Assembly: GCF_002117935.1 (NCBI RefSeq)
Contig: NZ_BDJE01000042.1
Location: forward strand, 62,001-126,000
Direction of reading: 5' to 3'
Source: Nocardioides sp. PD653-B2
GTDB lineage: Bacteria > Actinomycetota > Actinomycetes > Propionibacteriales > Nocardioidaceae
DNA: 64,000 nt
The position numbers and the translations under genes were made by a program. Below the pieces are notes generated by a model. It searched no databases and was not told the origin of the DNA. It saw only the letters and a list, made by a program, of their open reading frames with translations. Each line of letters starts with the position of its first letter. Positions within the stretch are counted from its first letter, which is position 1. This document shows, one piece after another, positions 43,623-51,760 of the stretch.

Positions 43623-44872
43623 GGCTGCGGCGTGACGATCGGCTCCGGCATCGGGCGCGTGCGGGTCACGTAGAGACTGATCGTCAGCAACGCGGCCAGC
43701 AGCAGGGCGTCGACGACGATGACCACGGTCAGCAGGCCGCGCAGGCTGTCGGCGGCCAGGCCGAGCGCGATGACCGCGACGAACGCCGCCCACACCAGGT
43801 AGGCCGAGCGCTGGCCCTGGCGGGCGAGCACGGAGTAGACGAGCAGCTGCAGCATCGACAGCACGGTGCCGAGGATCGCGAAGATCCACAGGTGGTCGGC
43901 GATCTCGTCGTAGTTGTCGCCGCCGACGAAGATCAGCGCCAGCTGGGGCAGCACCGCGGCTCCCGCGGTGGTCACCGCACCGAGGACGGCCACCAGCGAG
44001 AGGCTGAGCGTGAGCGCGCTGCGCCGCTCGGAGCTGGTCGACATCGACGGGAAGGCGACGACCACCACGAACTGCGGCAGGAAGAGCACCGCCTTCGTGA
44101 GGATCAGGCCGCCGGCGTACAGGCCCGCGTCGTGCCCGTCGAGGACGTTGCGCGCGACGACGATGTCGGCGTTCGAGAGGGCGAAGAACGCGAGCAGCAC
44201 CTGGGAGTTGTGGAACGACTCCCGGATCACGTTGCGGAAGCCGTGCGACTCGCTCTGCACCCCGGACTCGCGCGGGCGGCGCAGGAAGCGCCAGCCGGCG
44301 ATCACCGGGAAGGTCGCGCCGATGCCGATGCCGACCAGCGCGGCCGCCTCGCTCGGCTGCCACACGATCAGCGCGGTGCCGATGACCAGGCGGGGGAGCC
44401 CGCTGAGGAGGTAGAGGATGGAGAGCGCCCCCCACCGGCGCTCGCCCTGCAGGATGCCGGCCTGTCCGCCCATGATCGTGAAGGGCACCGACACGACCGA
44501 GACCAGCGCGGCCGTGCCGAGGCTGTCCAGGCGCAGGACGATGTCGAGCAGCGGGGTCAGCACCAGGAGCAGCACGCCGAGCGCCACGGCCGCGCGGTAG
44601 GTGACGCCCAGGATGGTCTTCTCGATCTGGGCCACGTGCTCGGGCTCCGCAGCGATCCGCCGGGCGGCGGTGGCCTGCAGGCCGAGCTGCAGCACGGTGA
44701 TGACGAGCAGGGTGGCCATCAGGCTGGCGAGGGCGCCGTACGACCTCGGGCCGAGCAGGCGCGCGGCGATCATCGTGAAGCCGTAGGTCGCGACGTTCAT
44801 GACGCCCATCGCCACCGCGATCGACCCGCCGCCGCCCAGCAGGGCGGTCAGTCGCGGGGTTCGAAGGGCCAC
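43619..44872 (-). CDS. Polysaccharide flippase-like membrane protein (MOP superfamily)
   Basis: A 417-residue membrane protein with about 12 transmembrane helices, resembling the Wzx/MurJ-type oligosaccharide-lipid flippases (GVMNVATYGFTMIAARLLGPRSYGALASL near the N terminus; FFALSNADIVVARNVLDGHDAGLYAGGLILTKAVLFLPQFVVVVAFP in the middle). Such proteins move lipid-linked sugars to the outer face. It is divergent from the DPA-pathway genes with 61 bases between start codons. It could therefore export decaprenyl-phospho-arabinose or an oligosaccharide for the glycosyltransferases further on; the exact substrate is not readable. Confidence 0.87.
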   Translation of the reverse strand: MALRTPRLTALLGGGGSIAVAMGVMNVATYGFTMIAARLLGPRSYGALASLMATLLVITVLQLGLQATAARRIAAEPEHVAQIEKTILGVTYRAAVALGVLLLVLTPLLDIVLRLDSLGTAALVSVVSVPFTIMGGQAGILQGERRWGALSILYLLSGLPRLVIGTALIVWQPSEAAALVGIGIGATFPVIAGWRFLRRPRESGVQSESHGFRNVIRESFHNSQVLLAFFALSNADIVVARNVLDGHDAGLYAGGLILTKAVLFLPQFVVVVAFPSMSTSSERRSALTLSLSLVAVLGAVTTAGAAVLPQLALIFVGGDNYDEIADHLWIFAILGTVLSMLQLLVYSVLARQGQRSAYLVWAAFVAVIALGLAADSLRGLLTVVIVVDALLLAALLTISLYVTRTRPMPEPIVTPQP

Positions 44873-44920
44873 GGCAGGGAAGCGTATGCGAGTCCGGACC
44901 TGCGCTCGCTACCCGCACCC

Positions 44921-44926
44921 TAGACT
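44921..44926 (+). promoter_or_regulatory. -10 hexamer of the DPA-pathway operon (leaderless)
   Basis: TAGACT lies 7 bases before the GTG at 44934, with no Shine-Dalgarno. A divergent TACGCT for the flippase gene lies nearby on the minus strand. Confidence 0.5.
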
Positions 44927-44933
44927 CGCCGCC

Positions 44934-45809
44934 GTGACTCCCGCCGGCGCCGTGCTCCGGTCCATGCGACCGAAGCAGTGGACCAAGAACCTCCTGGTGG
45001 TGGCGGCGCCCCTCGCGGCCGGTGACATCGGCGAGCCCGGTGTCCTCGGCGCGACCCTCCTCGCGTTCGTCGCTTTCTGCGCGGCGTCCTCGGCGATCTA
45101 CCTCGTCAACGACTGCGCGGATGTGGAGGCCGACCGGCTGCACCCGCGCAAGCGGTTCCGGCCGATCGCGTCCGGCCGGCTGTCCGTGCGGACGGCGCTG
45201 GTCGTGGCGGCGGCACTGTTCGCCGGCAGCGTCGCGGTGGCCGCCGCGATGCGCTGGGAGTTCGCGGCGCTCCTGGGCTCCTACATCGCGGTGATGCTGC
45301 TCTACGCGCTGTGGCTCAAGCACGAGCCGGTCCTCGACCTGACCCTGATCGCGGGCGGCTTCCTGATGCGGGCCGTCGCCGGCGGCCTGGCCGCGGACAT
45401 CCCGATCTCGGACTCGTTCCTCCTGGTCGCGGGCTTCGGGTCCCTCTTCATCGTGGCCGGCAAGCGCTACTCCGAGCTGCACACGCTCGGCAGCGAGGCC
45501 GGGACCCGTCGGTCCCTGGTCCGCTACACCGACACCTACCTGCGCTTCGTCTGGAGCATCGCGGCGGCGGCGACCATCACGGCGTACTGCCTCTGGGCGT
45601 TCGAGGGCGGCGCGGAGGCCGGCGACTCGGGCGTCCCGTGGCACACCCTGTCGATCCTGCCGTTCGTGGTCGGCCTGCTCCGGTACGCCGTCGACATCGA
45701 CGCCGGCCAGGCCGCGGAGCCCGAGGACATCGTCTGGGGTGACCGGGTCCTGCAGGGCGTCGGCGTGGTCTGGATCGTGGTCCTGTCGCTGGGGGTCCTG
45801 GGTGTCTGA
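44934..45809 (+). CDS. ubiA: Decaprenyl-phosphate phosphoribosyltransferase (UbiA family)
   Basis: Membrane prenyltransferase-like enzyme that joins decaprenyl phosphate and PRPP, the first committed step to decaprenyl-phospho-arabinose (DPA); the mycobacterial homolog is Rv3806c. The 291-residue protein has about nine helices. The UbiA Asp-rich motif is NDCADVEADRLHPRKRFRPIASG (N-D-x-x-D-x-x-x-D), and the start MRPKQWTKNLLV is typical of this subgroup. The assignment is strengthened by the two DprE genes immediately downstream. Its stop is overlapped by the dprE1 GTG (8 bases). Confidence 0.93.
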   Translation: MTPAGAVLRSMRPKQWTKNLLVVAAPLAAGDIGEPGVLGATLLAFVAFCAASSAIYLVNDCADVEADRLHPRKRFRPIASGRLSVRTALVVAAALFAGSVAVAAAMRWEFAALLGSYIAVMLLYALWLKHEPVLDLTLIAGGFLMRAVAGGLAADIPISDSFLLVAGFGSLFIVAGKRYSELHTLGSEAGTRRSLVRYTDTYLRFVWSIAAAATITAYCLWAFEGGAEAGDSGVPWHTLSILPFVVGLLRYAVDIDAGQAAEPEDIVWGDRVLQGVGVVWIVVLSLGVLGV

Positions 45810-47136
45810 GCGGTTGACGGGCTGGGGGCGCACGGCGCCCACGGTCGGCCACGTCGTCAGCTCGACGCCCGATCAGGTCGCCGAGCTCGTGGGTAGGGCC
45901 GGCCCGCGCGGTCTGATCGCCCGGGGTCTGGGCCGGTCGTACGGCGATCCCGCGCAGAACGCCGGCGGCACCGTCCTCGCCCCGTTCGCCGGGCGCATCG
46001 AGGCTCCGCTCGCCGACGGCACGGTCCGGGTGTCGGCCGGGACCAGCCTCCACGAGCTGATGGTGGACCTGCTGCCGCGCGGCCGCTTCGTGCCGGTCAC
46101 GCCCGGCACCCGCTACGTGACCGTCGGTGGCGCGATCGCGTGCGACGTGCACGGGAAGAGCCACCACGTCGCCGGCAGCTTCGGAGACCACGTCGCCTCC
46201 CTCGACCTGGTGCTCGCCGACGGCTCCACGCGCACGGTCGGACCCGACCGCTCCGCCGACCTCTTCTGGGCGACGGTCGGTGGCATGGGGCTCACCGGCG
46301 TGGTCACCTCGGCGGTGCTCCGCACGATCCCGGTCGAGACCGGGTACGCCACGGTCACCACCCAGCGGCTGCCCGACCTCGACGCCGTGATGCGGGAGAT
46401 GCGGGAGTCCGACCGCGACTTCACCTACTCCGTCGCCTGGATCGACACCCTCGCCCGTGGTCGTGCGATGGGGCGGTCCGTGCTCTCGCGCGGCGAGCAC
46501 GCCACCCGCGACCAGCTCAGCGGTCGCGCGGGCGCCGAGCCGCTGGTCGTGCCGGGCGCCCCTCGGCTCGCGGTGCCCTTCCCGTCGCCCACGAACCTGG
46601 TCACGTCGCTCGGCGTGCGCGCGTTCAACGAGGCGTGGTTCCGCACGTCACCGGCCCACCGGGACGGCGAGATCCAGTCGCTCGGAGCGTTCTTCCACCC
46701 GCTCGACGGCGTCGCGAACTGGAACCGGGTCTACGGTCCGCACGGCTTCGTGCAGTACCAGTTCGTCGTGCCCGACGGACAGGAGGAGTCCCTGGTGCGG
46801 ATCCTCGAGCGGATCTCCGCGGAGCGGCTGCCCTGCTTCCTCGCGGTCCTGAAGCGCTTCGGTCCCGGCAACGCCGCGCCGATGTCCTTCCCGCTCGCCG
46901 GGTGGACCCTGGCGTACGACGTGCCCGCCCACCCCGACCTGGCACCGCTCCTCGACGGGCTCGACCGGCTGGTGGTGGCCGCCGGCGGCCGGGTCTACCT
47001 CGCCAAGGACGCGCGCCTGCGGCCCGACGTGCTGGCCGAGATGTACCCCCGGCTCCCCGAGTTCCGCGCCGTTCGCGAGACCGTGGACCCCGATCACGTC
47101 TTCCAGTCCGACCTCGCCCGCCGCCTCGCCCTCTGA
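45802..47136 (+). CDS. dprE1: Decaprenylphosphoryl-beta-D-ribose 2-oxidase, with Ala at the benzothiazinone Cys position
   Basis: FAD enzyme that oxidises the 2'-OH of decaprenylphosphoryl ribose; with DprE2 it gives DPA. The 444-residue protein has FAD-binding segments ARGLGRSYGD, TPGTRYVTVGGAIACDVHGKSHH (His of the flavin-contact HGKxHH motif) and the C-terminal YLAKDARL with the essential Lys. In Mycobacterium tuberculosis a Cys (387) in GWNVCVDFP is attacked by benzothiazinones; here the aligned motif is GWTLAYDVP and codon 46912-46914 encodes Ala371. Start GTG overlaps ubiA and has GGGGG upstream. Confidence 0.94.
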   Translation: MSERLTGWGRTAPTVGHVVSSTPDQVAELVGRAGPRGLIARGLGRSYGDPAQNAGGTVLAPFAGRIEAPLADGTVRVSAGTSLHELMVDLLPRGRFVPVTPGTRYVTVGGAIACDVHGKSHHVAGSFGDHVASLDLVLADGSTRTVGPDRSADLFWATVGGMGLTGVVTSAVLRTIPVETGYATVTTQRLPDLDAVMREMRESDRDFTYSVAWIDTLARGRAMGRSVLSRGEHATRDQLSGRAGAEPLVVPGAPRLAVPFPSPTNLVTSLGVRAFNEAWFRTSPAHRDGEIQSLGAFFHPLDGVANWNRVYGPHGFVQYQFVVPDGQEESLVRILERISAERLPCFLAVLKRFGPGNAAPMSFPLAGWTLAYDVPAHPDLAPLLDGLDRLVVAAGGRVYLAKDARLRPDVLAEMYPRLPEFRAVRETVDPDHVFQSDLARRLAL

Positions 47137-47145
47137 CAGGACCCC

Positions 47146-47901
47146 ATGATCAACGCACTCGGTCAGCCGCAGACCCTGCTCCTCCTGGGCGGCACCAGCG
47201 ACATCGCGCTCGCCGTGGCCCGCGACTACGCCCGGACCGGCTCGCCGTACGTCGTGCTGGCCGCGCGTCCGGGTGCCCGGCGGGACGCGGCCGTCGCGGA
47301 GCTGGCCGGCCTCGGCCTGGGCGTCGAAGCGGTCGACTTCGACGCCGAGGCGACCGACACCCACGCCGACCTCATCGAGGGCGTCGCCCGGGTGCGCGAC
47401 ATCGACGTCGCGGTGGTCGCTTTCGGGGTGCTCGGCGACGAGGAGCAGGCCTGGCAGGACCACGACGCTGCGGTCCACCTCGCCACGGTCAACTACGTCG
47501 CGCCGGTGAGCGTCGGCGTCTGCCTGGCCGCCGTCGTCAAGCGCCAGGGGCACGGGGTGATCGTCGCGCTCTCCTCGGTGGCGGGGGAGCGCGTACGCAG
47601 GTCGAACTTCGTCTACGGCTCCTCGAAGGCCGGCATGGACGGCTTCTACCTCGGGCTGGGCGAGGCGCTGCGCGGCACCGGCGGCCGGGTGCTCGTGGTC
47701 CGCCCCGGGTTCGTGCACACGAAGATGACCGAGGGGCGCGACGCGGCGCCGCTCTCGGTGACCGCCGAGGACGTCGCGGCCGCCGTGACCAAGGCAGTCG
47801 CCGGCGGCGACGACCTGATCTGGGTGCCGGGCGCGATGCGCGGCGTCATGTCGGGCCTGCGGCACGTGCCCCGGGCGCTCTTGCGCCGACTCCCCATCTG
47901 A
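47146..47901 (+). CDS. dprE2: Decaprenylphosphoryl-2-keto-ribose reductase
   Basis: Short-chain dehydrogenase that reduces the DprE1 product to decaprenylphosphoryl arabinose, completing the epimerisation. The 251-residue protein has an NADH-binding motif GGTSDIALAVARDYA near residue 15, the catalytic Ser in ALSSVAGERVR and YGSSKAG carrying the Tyr/Lys pair, and the LVVRPGFVHTKMTEG loop. It lies 9 bases after dprE1 in the same operon. DprE1 and DprE2 are known to work together. Confidence 0.94.
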   Translation: MINALGQPQTLLLLGGTSDIALAVARDYARTGSPYVVLAARPGARRDAAVAELAGLGLGVEAVDFDAEATDTHADLIEGVARVRDIDVAVVAFGVLGDEEQAWQDHDAAVHLATVNYVAPVSVGVCLAAVVKRQGHGVIVALSSVAGERVRRSNFVYGSSKAGMDGFYLGLGEALRGTGGRVLVVRPGFVHTKMTEGRDAAPLSVTAEDVAAAVTKAVAGGDDLIWVPGAMRGVMSGLRHVPRALLRRLPI

Positions 47902-47903
47902 CC

Positions 47904-49598
47904 ATGCGGTTCGTCGCGAGGTACGCACCCGCGGCCTGGGCGCTCGCCCTGGGCCTGCTGCTGCTCGGTCCGGCGCTGGGGCCGGGCTACCTGCTGACCT
48001 ACGACATGGTGTGGGTCCCCGACCTCGCGCTCCGCGGCGACTTCTGGGGTCTCGGCACGGCGCTCCCGCGCGCGGTCCCCTCCGACGCGGTCGTCGCCGT
48101 CCTCGACAGCGTCGTGCCCGGCATGGTCCTGCAGAAGGTCGTCCTGCTCGGTGCCCTCGCGCTCGGGGGCCTCGGCGCGATCCGGCTGGCGGGCCGGTCG
48201 ACCGCGGCCCGGCTCGTCGCCGTGAGCGCCTACGTGTGGACCCCGTTCGTCGTCGAACGGCTCTGGATCGGGCACTGGCCGCTGCTGCTGTGCTGGGCGG
48301 TGCTCCCGTGGCTGGTGGTCGAGGCCGCGCGGTTCCGCGGCGACGGACGCCTCGGTGCCGCGCTCCCGTTCCTGCTGGTCGTCGGCTCGCTGAGCGCGAA
48401 CGCGGGGGTGATGTCGGCCCTGGTGCTGCTCGGTGTCGGGCTCACCCGCCGGGGTGCGGTGCGCCTGGCGCTGGCCGTGGTGGCCGCCAACGCCCCGTGG
48501 CTCGTCGCCGGCGTGCTCCACCTCGACAGCGCGACCTCGAGCGCCGCCGGTGGCGTCTTCGGCGTCAACGCCGAGGGCTCGCTGCCCACGCCCCTGTCGG
48601 TCCTCACCCTAGGCGGCATCTGGAACGCCGAGGTCGTGCCGGCCTCGCGCACCGGCGTCGTGCTCCCCCTGGTGCTCGCCGGTGTGCTCGTGGCCGCGGC
48701 CGTCGCCGGGTGGCCGCTGCTGCGCGAGCGCCTCGGGCGCCGCACGATGGACGCCCTGGTCGCGTCCTGGCTGCTCGGCTACGGGCTCGCCCTGCTGTCG
48801 TGGGCCGCGCCCGAGACCGTCGGCGGCCTGGCCGGCCACGTGCCCGGGGGTGGGCTGCTCCGCGACGGCGGACGCTTCCTCGCCCTCTGCGCGCCGCTGA
48901 CCGCAGCCCTGATGGCGGCGGGCGCGGAGCGGCTCGCCGGCCGGTGGCGCGAGCTGGCGCCGAAGGTCGTCGTCGGCGTCGCCGGCGCCCTGCTCCCGCT
49001 GGCGCTGATGCCCGACGCCGCCTGGGGCGGGGGAGGCGACCTCGACCCGGCGACGTACCCCGACGACTGGGCCGCGGCCCGCGCGGCGCTCGCCGACCCG
49101 CCCCCGGGCGACCTCGTGGTGCTGCCGTTCACCAGCTACCGCGCGCCGACCTGGAACGGCGGGCGCAAGGTGCTCGACCCGCTGGCGCGCTACCTCCAGC
49201 GCGACTACGTCGTCAACGACCAGCTCGCGGTCGACGGCCGGCTGATCTCGGGGGAGGACCCGCGGGTCCCGGCGGTGCTCGACGCGCTGCAGGAGCCCGA
49301 CGCGACGAGCCGGGCGACCGCCCTCGGGCGGCTCGGCATCGGGATCGTCGCGCGCGAGACCGACGTGCCGACCTCGCCGGCGTACGACGCCCCGGTCGCG
49401 GGCACCCGGATCTTCCACGGAGCGAGCGTCGACGTGGTCCGGATCGATGCCCCGGTCGCCCTGCGCGAGCCCCCGACGAGCTGGGTCGTGGCGCTCTCGG
49501 CCGCCTGGGGAGCCTTCCTCCTGCTGCTGCTCGGCGGCACGTGGAACGTGTTCTCGTTGCTGTGGTCGCGAATGCGTACGAGACGTGGATTCCAGTGA
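47904..49598 (+). CDS. GT-C-like polytopic membrane protein
   Basis: A 564-residue membrane protein with about 10-12 helices in residues 1-380 and a soluble C-terminal part of about 150 residues before one last helix (about 535-555). The first outer loop carries LLTYDMVWVPDLALRGDFWG, with acidic residues where GT-C glycosyltransferases place their catalytic Asp. Helices and loop order resemble the N-terminal part of AftD-type arabinosyltransferases, but it is much shorter. It starts 2 bases after dprE2, so it is co-translated with the DPA genes. I infer a glycosyltransferase using DPA or another polyprenyl-phospho-sugar; no closer assignment is possible. It may correspond to the mycobacterial membrane gene in the Rv0226c position. 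Confidence 0.75.
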   Translation: MRFVARYAPAAWALALGLLLLGPALGPGYLLTYDMVWVPDLALRGDFWGLGTALPRAVPSDAVVAVLDSVVPGMVLQKVVLLGALALGGLGAIRLAGRSTAARLVAVSAYVWTPFVVERLWIGHWPLLLCWAVLPWLVVEAARFRGDGRLGAALPFLLVVGSLSANAGVMSALVLLGVGLTRRGAVRLALAVVAANAPWLVAGVLHLDSATSSAAGGVFGVNAEGSLPTPLSVLTLGGIWNAEVVPASRTGVVLPLVLAGVLVAAAVAGWPLLRERLGRRTMDALVASWLLGYGLALLSWAAPETVGGLAGHVPGGGLLRDGGRFLALCAPLTAALMAAGAERLAGRWRELAPKVVVGVAGALLPLALMPDAAWGGGGDLDPATYPDDWAAARAALADPPPGDLVVLPFTSYRAPTWNGGRKVLDPLARYLQRDYVVNDQLAVDGRLISGEDPRVPAVLDALQEPDATSRATALGRLGIGIVARETDVPTSPAYDAPVAGTRIFHGASVDVVRIDAPVALREPPTSWVVALSAAWGAFLLLLLGGTWNVFSLLWSRMRTRRGFQ

Positions 49599-49629
49599 TA
49601 CGGTCTGGCCCGAGAGGGAGGGAACCCAC

Positions 49630-49785
49630 GTGCAAGGATTTCTGATCGCGTTCGTCAGCGTTCTGGTCGGCGGAGGTCTGGCCGGTGCGACGGTCGTCGG
49701 ACTCGTCGACTCGCAGACCGCGCCTCCCGAGAAGTCGCCGGCCAACGTCAGCGACCCGGTTCTCGAGTACGGCACCACCAGCTGA
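49630..49785 (+). CDS. DUF2613-type small membrane/secreted peptide
   Basis: A 51-residue peptide: hydrophobic segment with glycines (FLIAFVSVLVGGGLAGATVVGLV), then a short polar end SPANVSDPVLEYG. This matches the DUF2613 family of small actinobacterial proteins, found beside aftD in mycobacteria (Rv0236A). GTG start with GGAGGG upstream. Its location 2 kb before aftD fits. Function unknown; it may be an accessory subunit of an envelope enzyme. Confidence 0.8.
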   Translation: MQGFLIAFVSVLVGGGLAGATVVGLVDSQTAPPEKSPANVSDPVLEYGTTS

Positions 49786-49808
49786 CGCCGGCTGCTTCTC
49801 GCGACTGA

Positions 49809-50972
49809 TCAGTCCCCGGTCGCGTCCTGGTCGTTGACCAGCTCTCCGCGCAGTGCCGAGCCCACCACGTGGGCGAAGGCCGCCTGCGAGTGCTCCCAGG
49901 TGTAGCCCTCGCCGTGCCGGACCGCCCCCTCGGCGAGGACCCGGCGTCCGGCGGTGTCTCGCAGCAGCGCGCCGAGTGCGGCCGTCAGCTCGGCCGGGGT
50001 GTCGACCAGGACTCCGGACACGCCGTCGACGATCGACTCCCGGGTGCCGCCCGCGCTCGCGTAGGCGACCGTGGGGGTGCGGTGCGCGGCGGCCTCGCCC
50101 ACGACCAGACCCCAGCCCTCCTTGAGCGAGGGCAGGACCATCAGCCACGACTCCTCGTAGATCTCGTGCTTGCGGACCTCGGAGACCTGCCCCTCGAAGA
50201 CGACCGCCCCGCGGTCCACCAGCTCGCGGGCGTGGGCGTGCAGCTCGGCCTCCCACCAGCCGCTGCCGACCACGCGCAGCCGGAGGTCCGGGAACTCCTC
50301 GAGCAGCTCGCCGACGGCGTCGATGGCGTGCTCGACCTGCTTGTGGGGGACCAGCCGTCCGACCACGCAGATGGAGGGGTTCGCGGACTTGTGGGCGTCG
50401 ACGGACACGACGGGGTCGCTGCCGTTGTGCACGACCGCGATCCGCGGCCCGGTCACGCCGAGCTCGCGCAGCTCTGCGCGCGTGGCCCGCGAGACGGCGA
50501 CGTACTGGCGTCCGCGGTAGAGCCGCGGCGCGAGCCGGCTCTCGATCCACCACCCGACCCGGCCGGCCAGTCCGGGGTAGACGACCGGCCACTGCTCCCG
50601 GTGGACGTGGTGGACCAGGACGACGACCGGCGCGCGGGTGACCAGCGGGGTGAAGAACGGGAGCCCGTTCTGCACGTCGACCACCACGTCGACCCGGCCG
50701 AGGCGGCGACGCAGCAGCGCCCACATGCCGAGCGGGTAGACGGACAGCTTGGAGCCGCGGCGCACGAAACGGATGCCGTCGACGGTCTCGTCCGGGGCGG
50801 CGCCGGCGTACGCGACGCAGAAGATCGTGACGCGGCAGCCGCGCTCGACCAGCCCGGCGGCCATCTGCTCCAGGTAGCGCTCGGCACCCCCGCCCTCGGG
50901 GTTGCGGGTGTCGCGCCAGCTCAGGAAAACGACGTGGCGACCCGCCAGCTCAGCGGCATCCGTCGGTGACAC
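49809..50972 (-). CDS. GT4-family glycosyltransferase
   Basis: A 387-residue cytoplasmic GT-B glycosyltransferase using a nucleotide sugar. The acceptor domain starts WRDTRNPEGGGAERYLEQMAAGLVERGC. The donor domain carries VVGRLVPHKQVEHAIDAVGEL, followed by the GT4 signature E-x7-E in PSLKEGWGLVVGEAAAHRTPTVAYASAGGTRE. The mycobacterial homolog in this gene order is Rv0225, of unknown acceptor. It is divergent from the methyltransferase gene, with 44 bases and back-to-back -10 elements between. Confidence 0.92.
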   Translation of the reverse strand: MSPTDAAELAGRHVVFLSWRDTRNPEGGGAERYLEQMAAGLVERGCRVTIFCVAYAGAAPDETVDGIRFVRRGSKLSVYPLGMWALLRRRLGRVDVVVDVQNGLPFFTPLVTRAPVVVLVHHVHREQWPVVYPGLAGRVGWWIESRLAPRLYRGRQYVAVSRATRAELRELGVTGPRIAVVHNGSDPVVSVDAHKSANPSICVVGRLVPHKQVEHAIDAVGELLEEFPDLRLRVVGSGWWEAELHAHARELVDRGAVVFEGQVSEVRKHEIYEESWLMVLPSLKEGWGLVVGEAAAHRTPTVAYASAGGTRESIVDGVSGVLVDTPAELTAALGALLRDTAGRRVLAEGAVRHGEGYTWEHSQAAFAHVVGSALRGELVNDQDATGD

Positions 50973-50978
50973 CCGGCG

Positions 50979-50984
50979 AGGTTA
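50979..50984 (-). promoter_or_regulatory. -10 hexamer of the GT4 gene (leaderless)
   Basis: Minus-strand TAACCT lies 6 bases before the GTG start at the complement of 50970-50972. Confidence 0.5.
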
Positions 50985-51004
50985 CTACCCAGTTAGGCCT
51001 CGGC

Positions 51005-51010
51005 TATGGT
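51005..51010 (+). promoter_or_regulatory. -10 hexamer of the methyltransferase-aftD unit (leaderless)
   Basis: TATGGT, a close match to the consensus, ends 6 bases before the ATG at 51017. Confidence 0.55.
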
Positions 51011-51016
51011 TCCCGC

Positions 51017-51760
51017 ATGCTGAGCGGGTCGACGACACCGTGGACCGCGGACCTGAGGCGCTCGGTGCGGCTGATGGGCGACTTCCGGCAGGAGCAGGCC
51101 GACCCGGCGCGCTTCTACTCCGCGCTCGCGGCCGACTCGGTGGGCCAGCTGTCCGGCTACCTCGACCTGTCCGGGAGCACCGTCCTCGACGTGGGCGGCG
51201 GCCCCGGCTACTTCCGCGACGCGTTCCGGGCGGCCGGGGCGACCTACTGGGCCCTGGACGCCGATGTCGGCGAGCTCTCGGGGCTGGGCGACATCGCCCG
51301 CGGGACCGTCATCGGCGACGGGATGAACCTGCCGTTCGCCGACGGCTCCGTGGACCTCTGCTACTCCTCGAACGTCCTCGAGCACGTGCCCCGCCCCTGG
51401 GACATGGCCGACGAGATGCTCCGGGTCACCCGCCCCGGCGGCATCGCGTTCCTCTCCTTCACGCTCTGGTACGGCCCGTGGGGAGGGCACGAGACCTCGC
51501 CGTGGCACTACCTCGGGGGTGCCCGCGCCCGGCGCCGGTACGCGCGCAAGCACGGCCACGAACCCAAGAACAAGTACGGCGAGTCGCTGTTCGCGGTGAC
51601 CGTGCGCGACGGGGTCGCCTGGGCGCGCCGGCAGCGGGCCGGTGAGGTGCTCGACGTGCTGCCGCGCTACAACCCGCGCTGGAGCTACGGCCTGACCCGG
51701 GTGCCGGGCCTGCGCGAGCTGGTCACGTGGAACCTCGTGATCGTGGTGCGGAAGGCGTGA
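51017..51760 (+). CDS. SAM-dependent methyltransferase (class I)
   Basis: A 247-residue Rossmann methyltransferase. SAM-binding motif I is VLDVGGGPGYF, the acidic residue ending strand 2 is in YWALDADVGE, and motif IV-V is VDLCYSSNVLEHVPRP; MLRVTRPGGIAFLSFT follows. The substrate is unknown. The homolog at this place in mycobacteria is Rv0224c, next to the GT4 gene. It overlaps aftD by 4 bases (GTGA), so it may modify the same glycan or its lipid precursor. Confidence 0.9.
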   Translation: MLSGSTTPWTADLRRSVRLMGDFRQEQADPARFYSALAADSVGQLSGYLDLSGSTVLDVGGGPGYFRDAFRAAGATYWALDADVGELSGLGDIARGTVIGDGMNLPFADGSVDLCYSSNVLEHVPRPWDMADEMLRVTRPGGIAFLSFTLWYGPWGGHETSPWHYLGGARARRRYARKHGHEPKNKYGESLFAVTVRDGVAWARRQRAGEVLDVLPRYNPRWSYGLTRVPGLRELVTWNLVIVVRKA

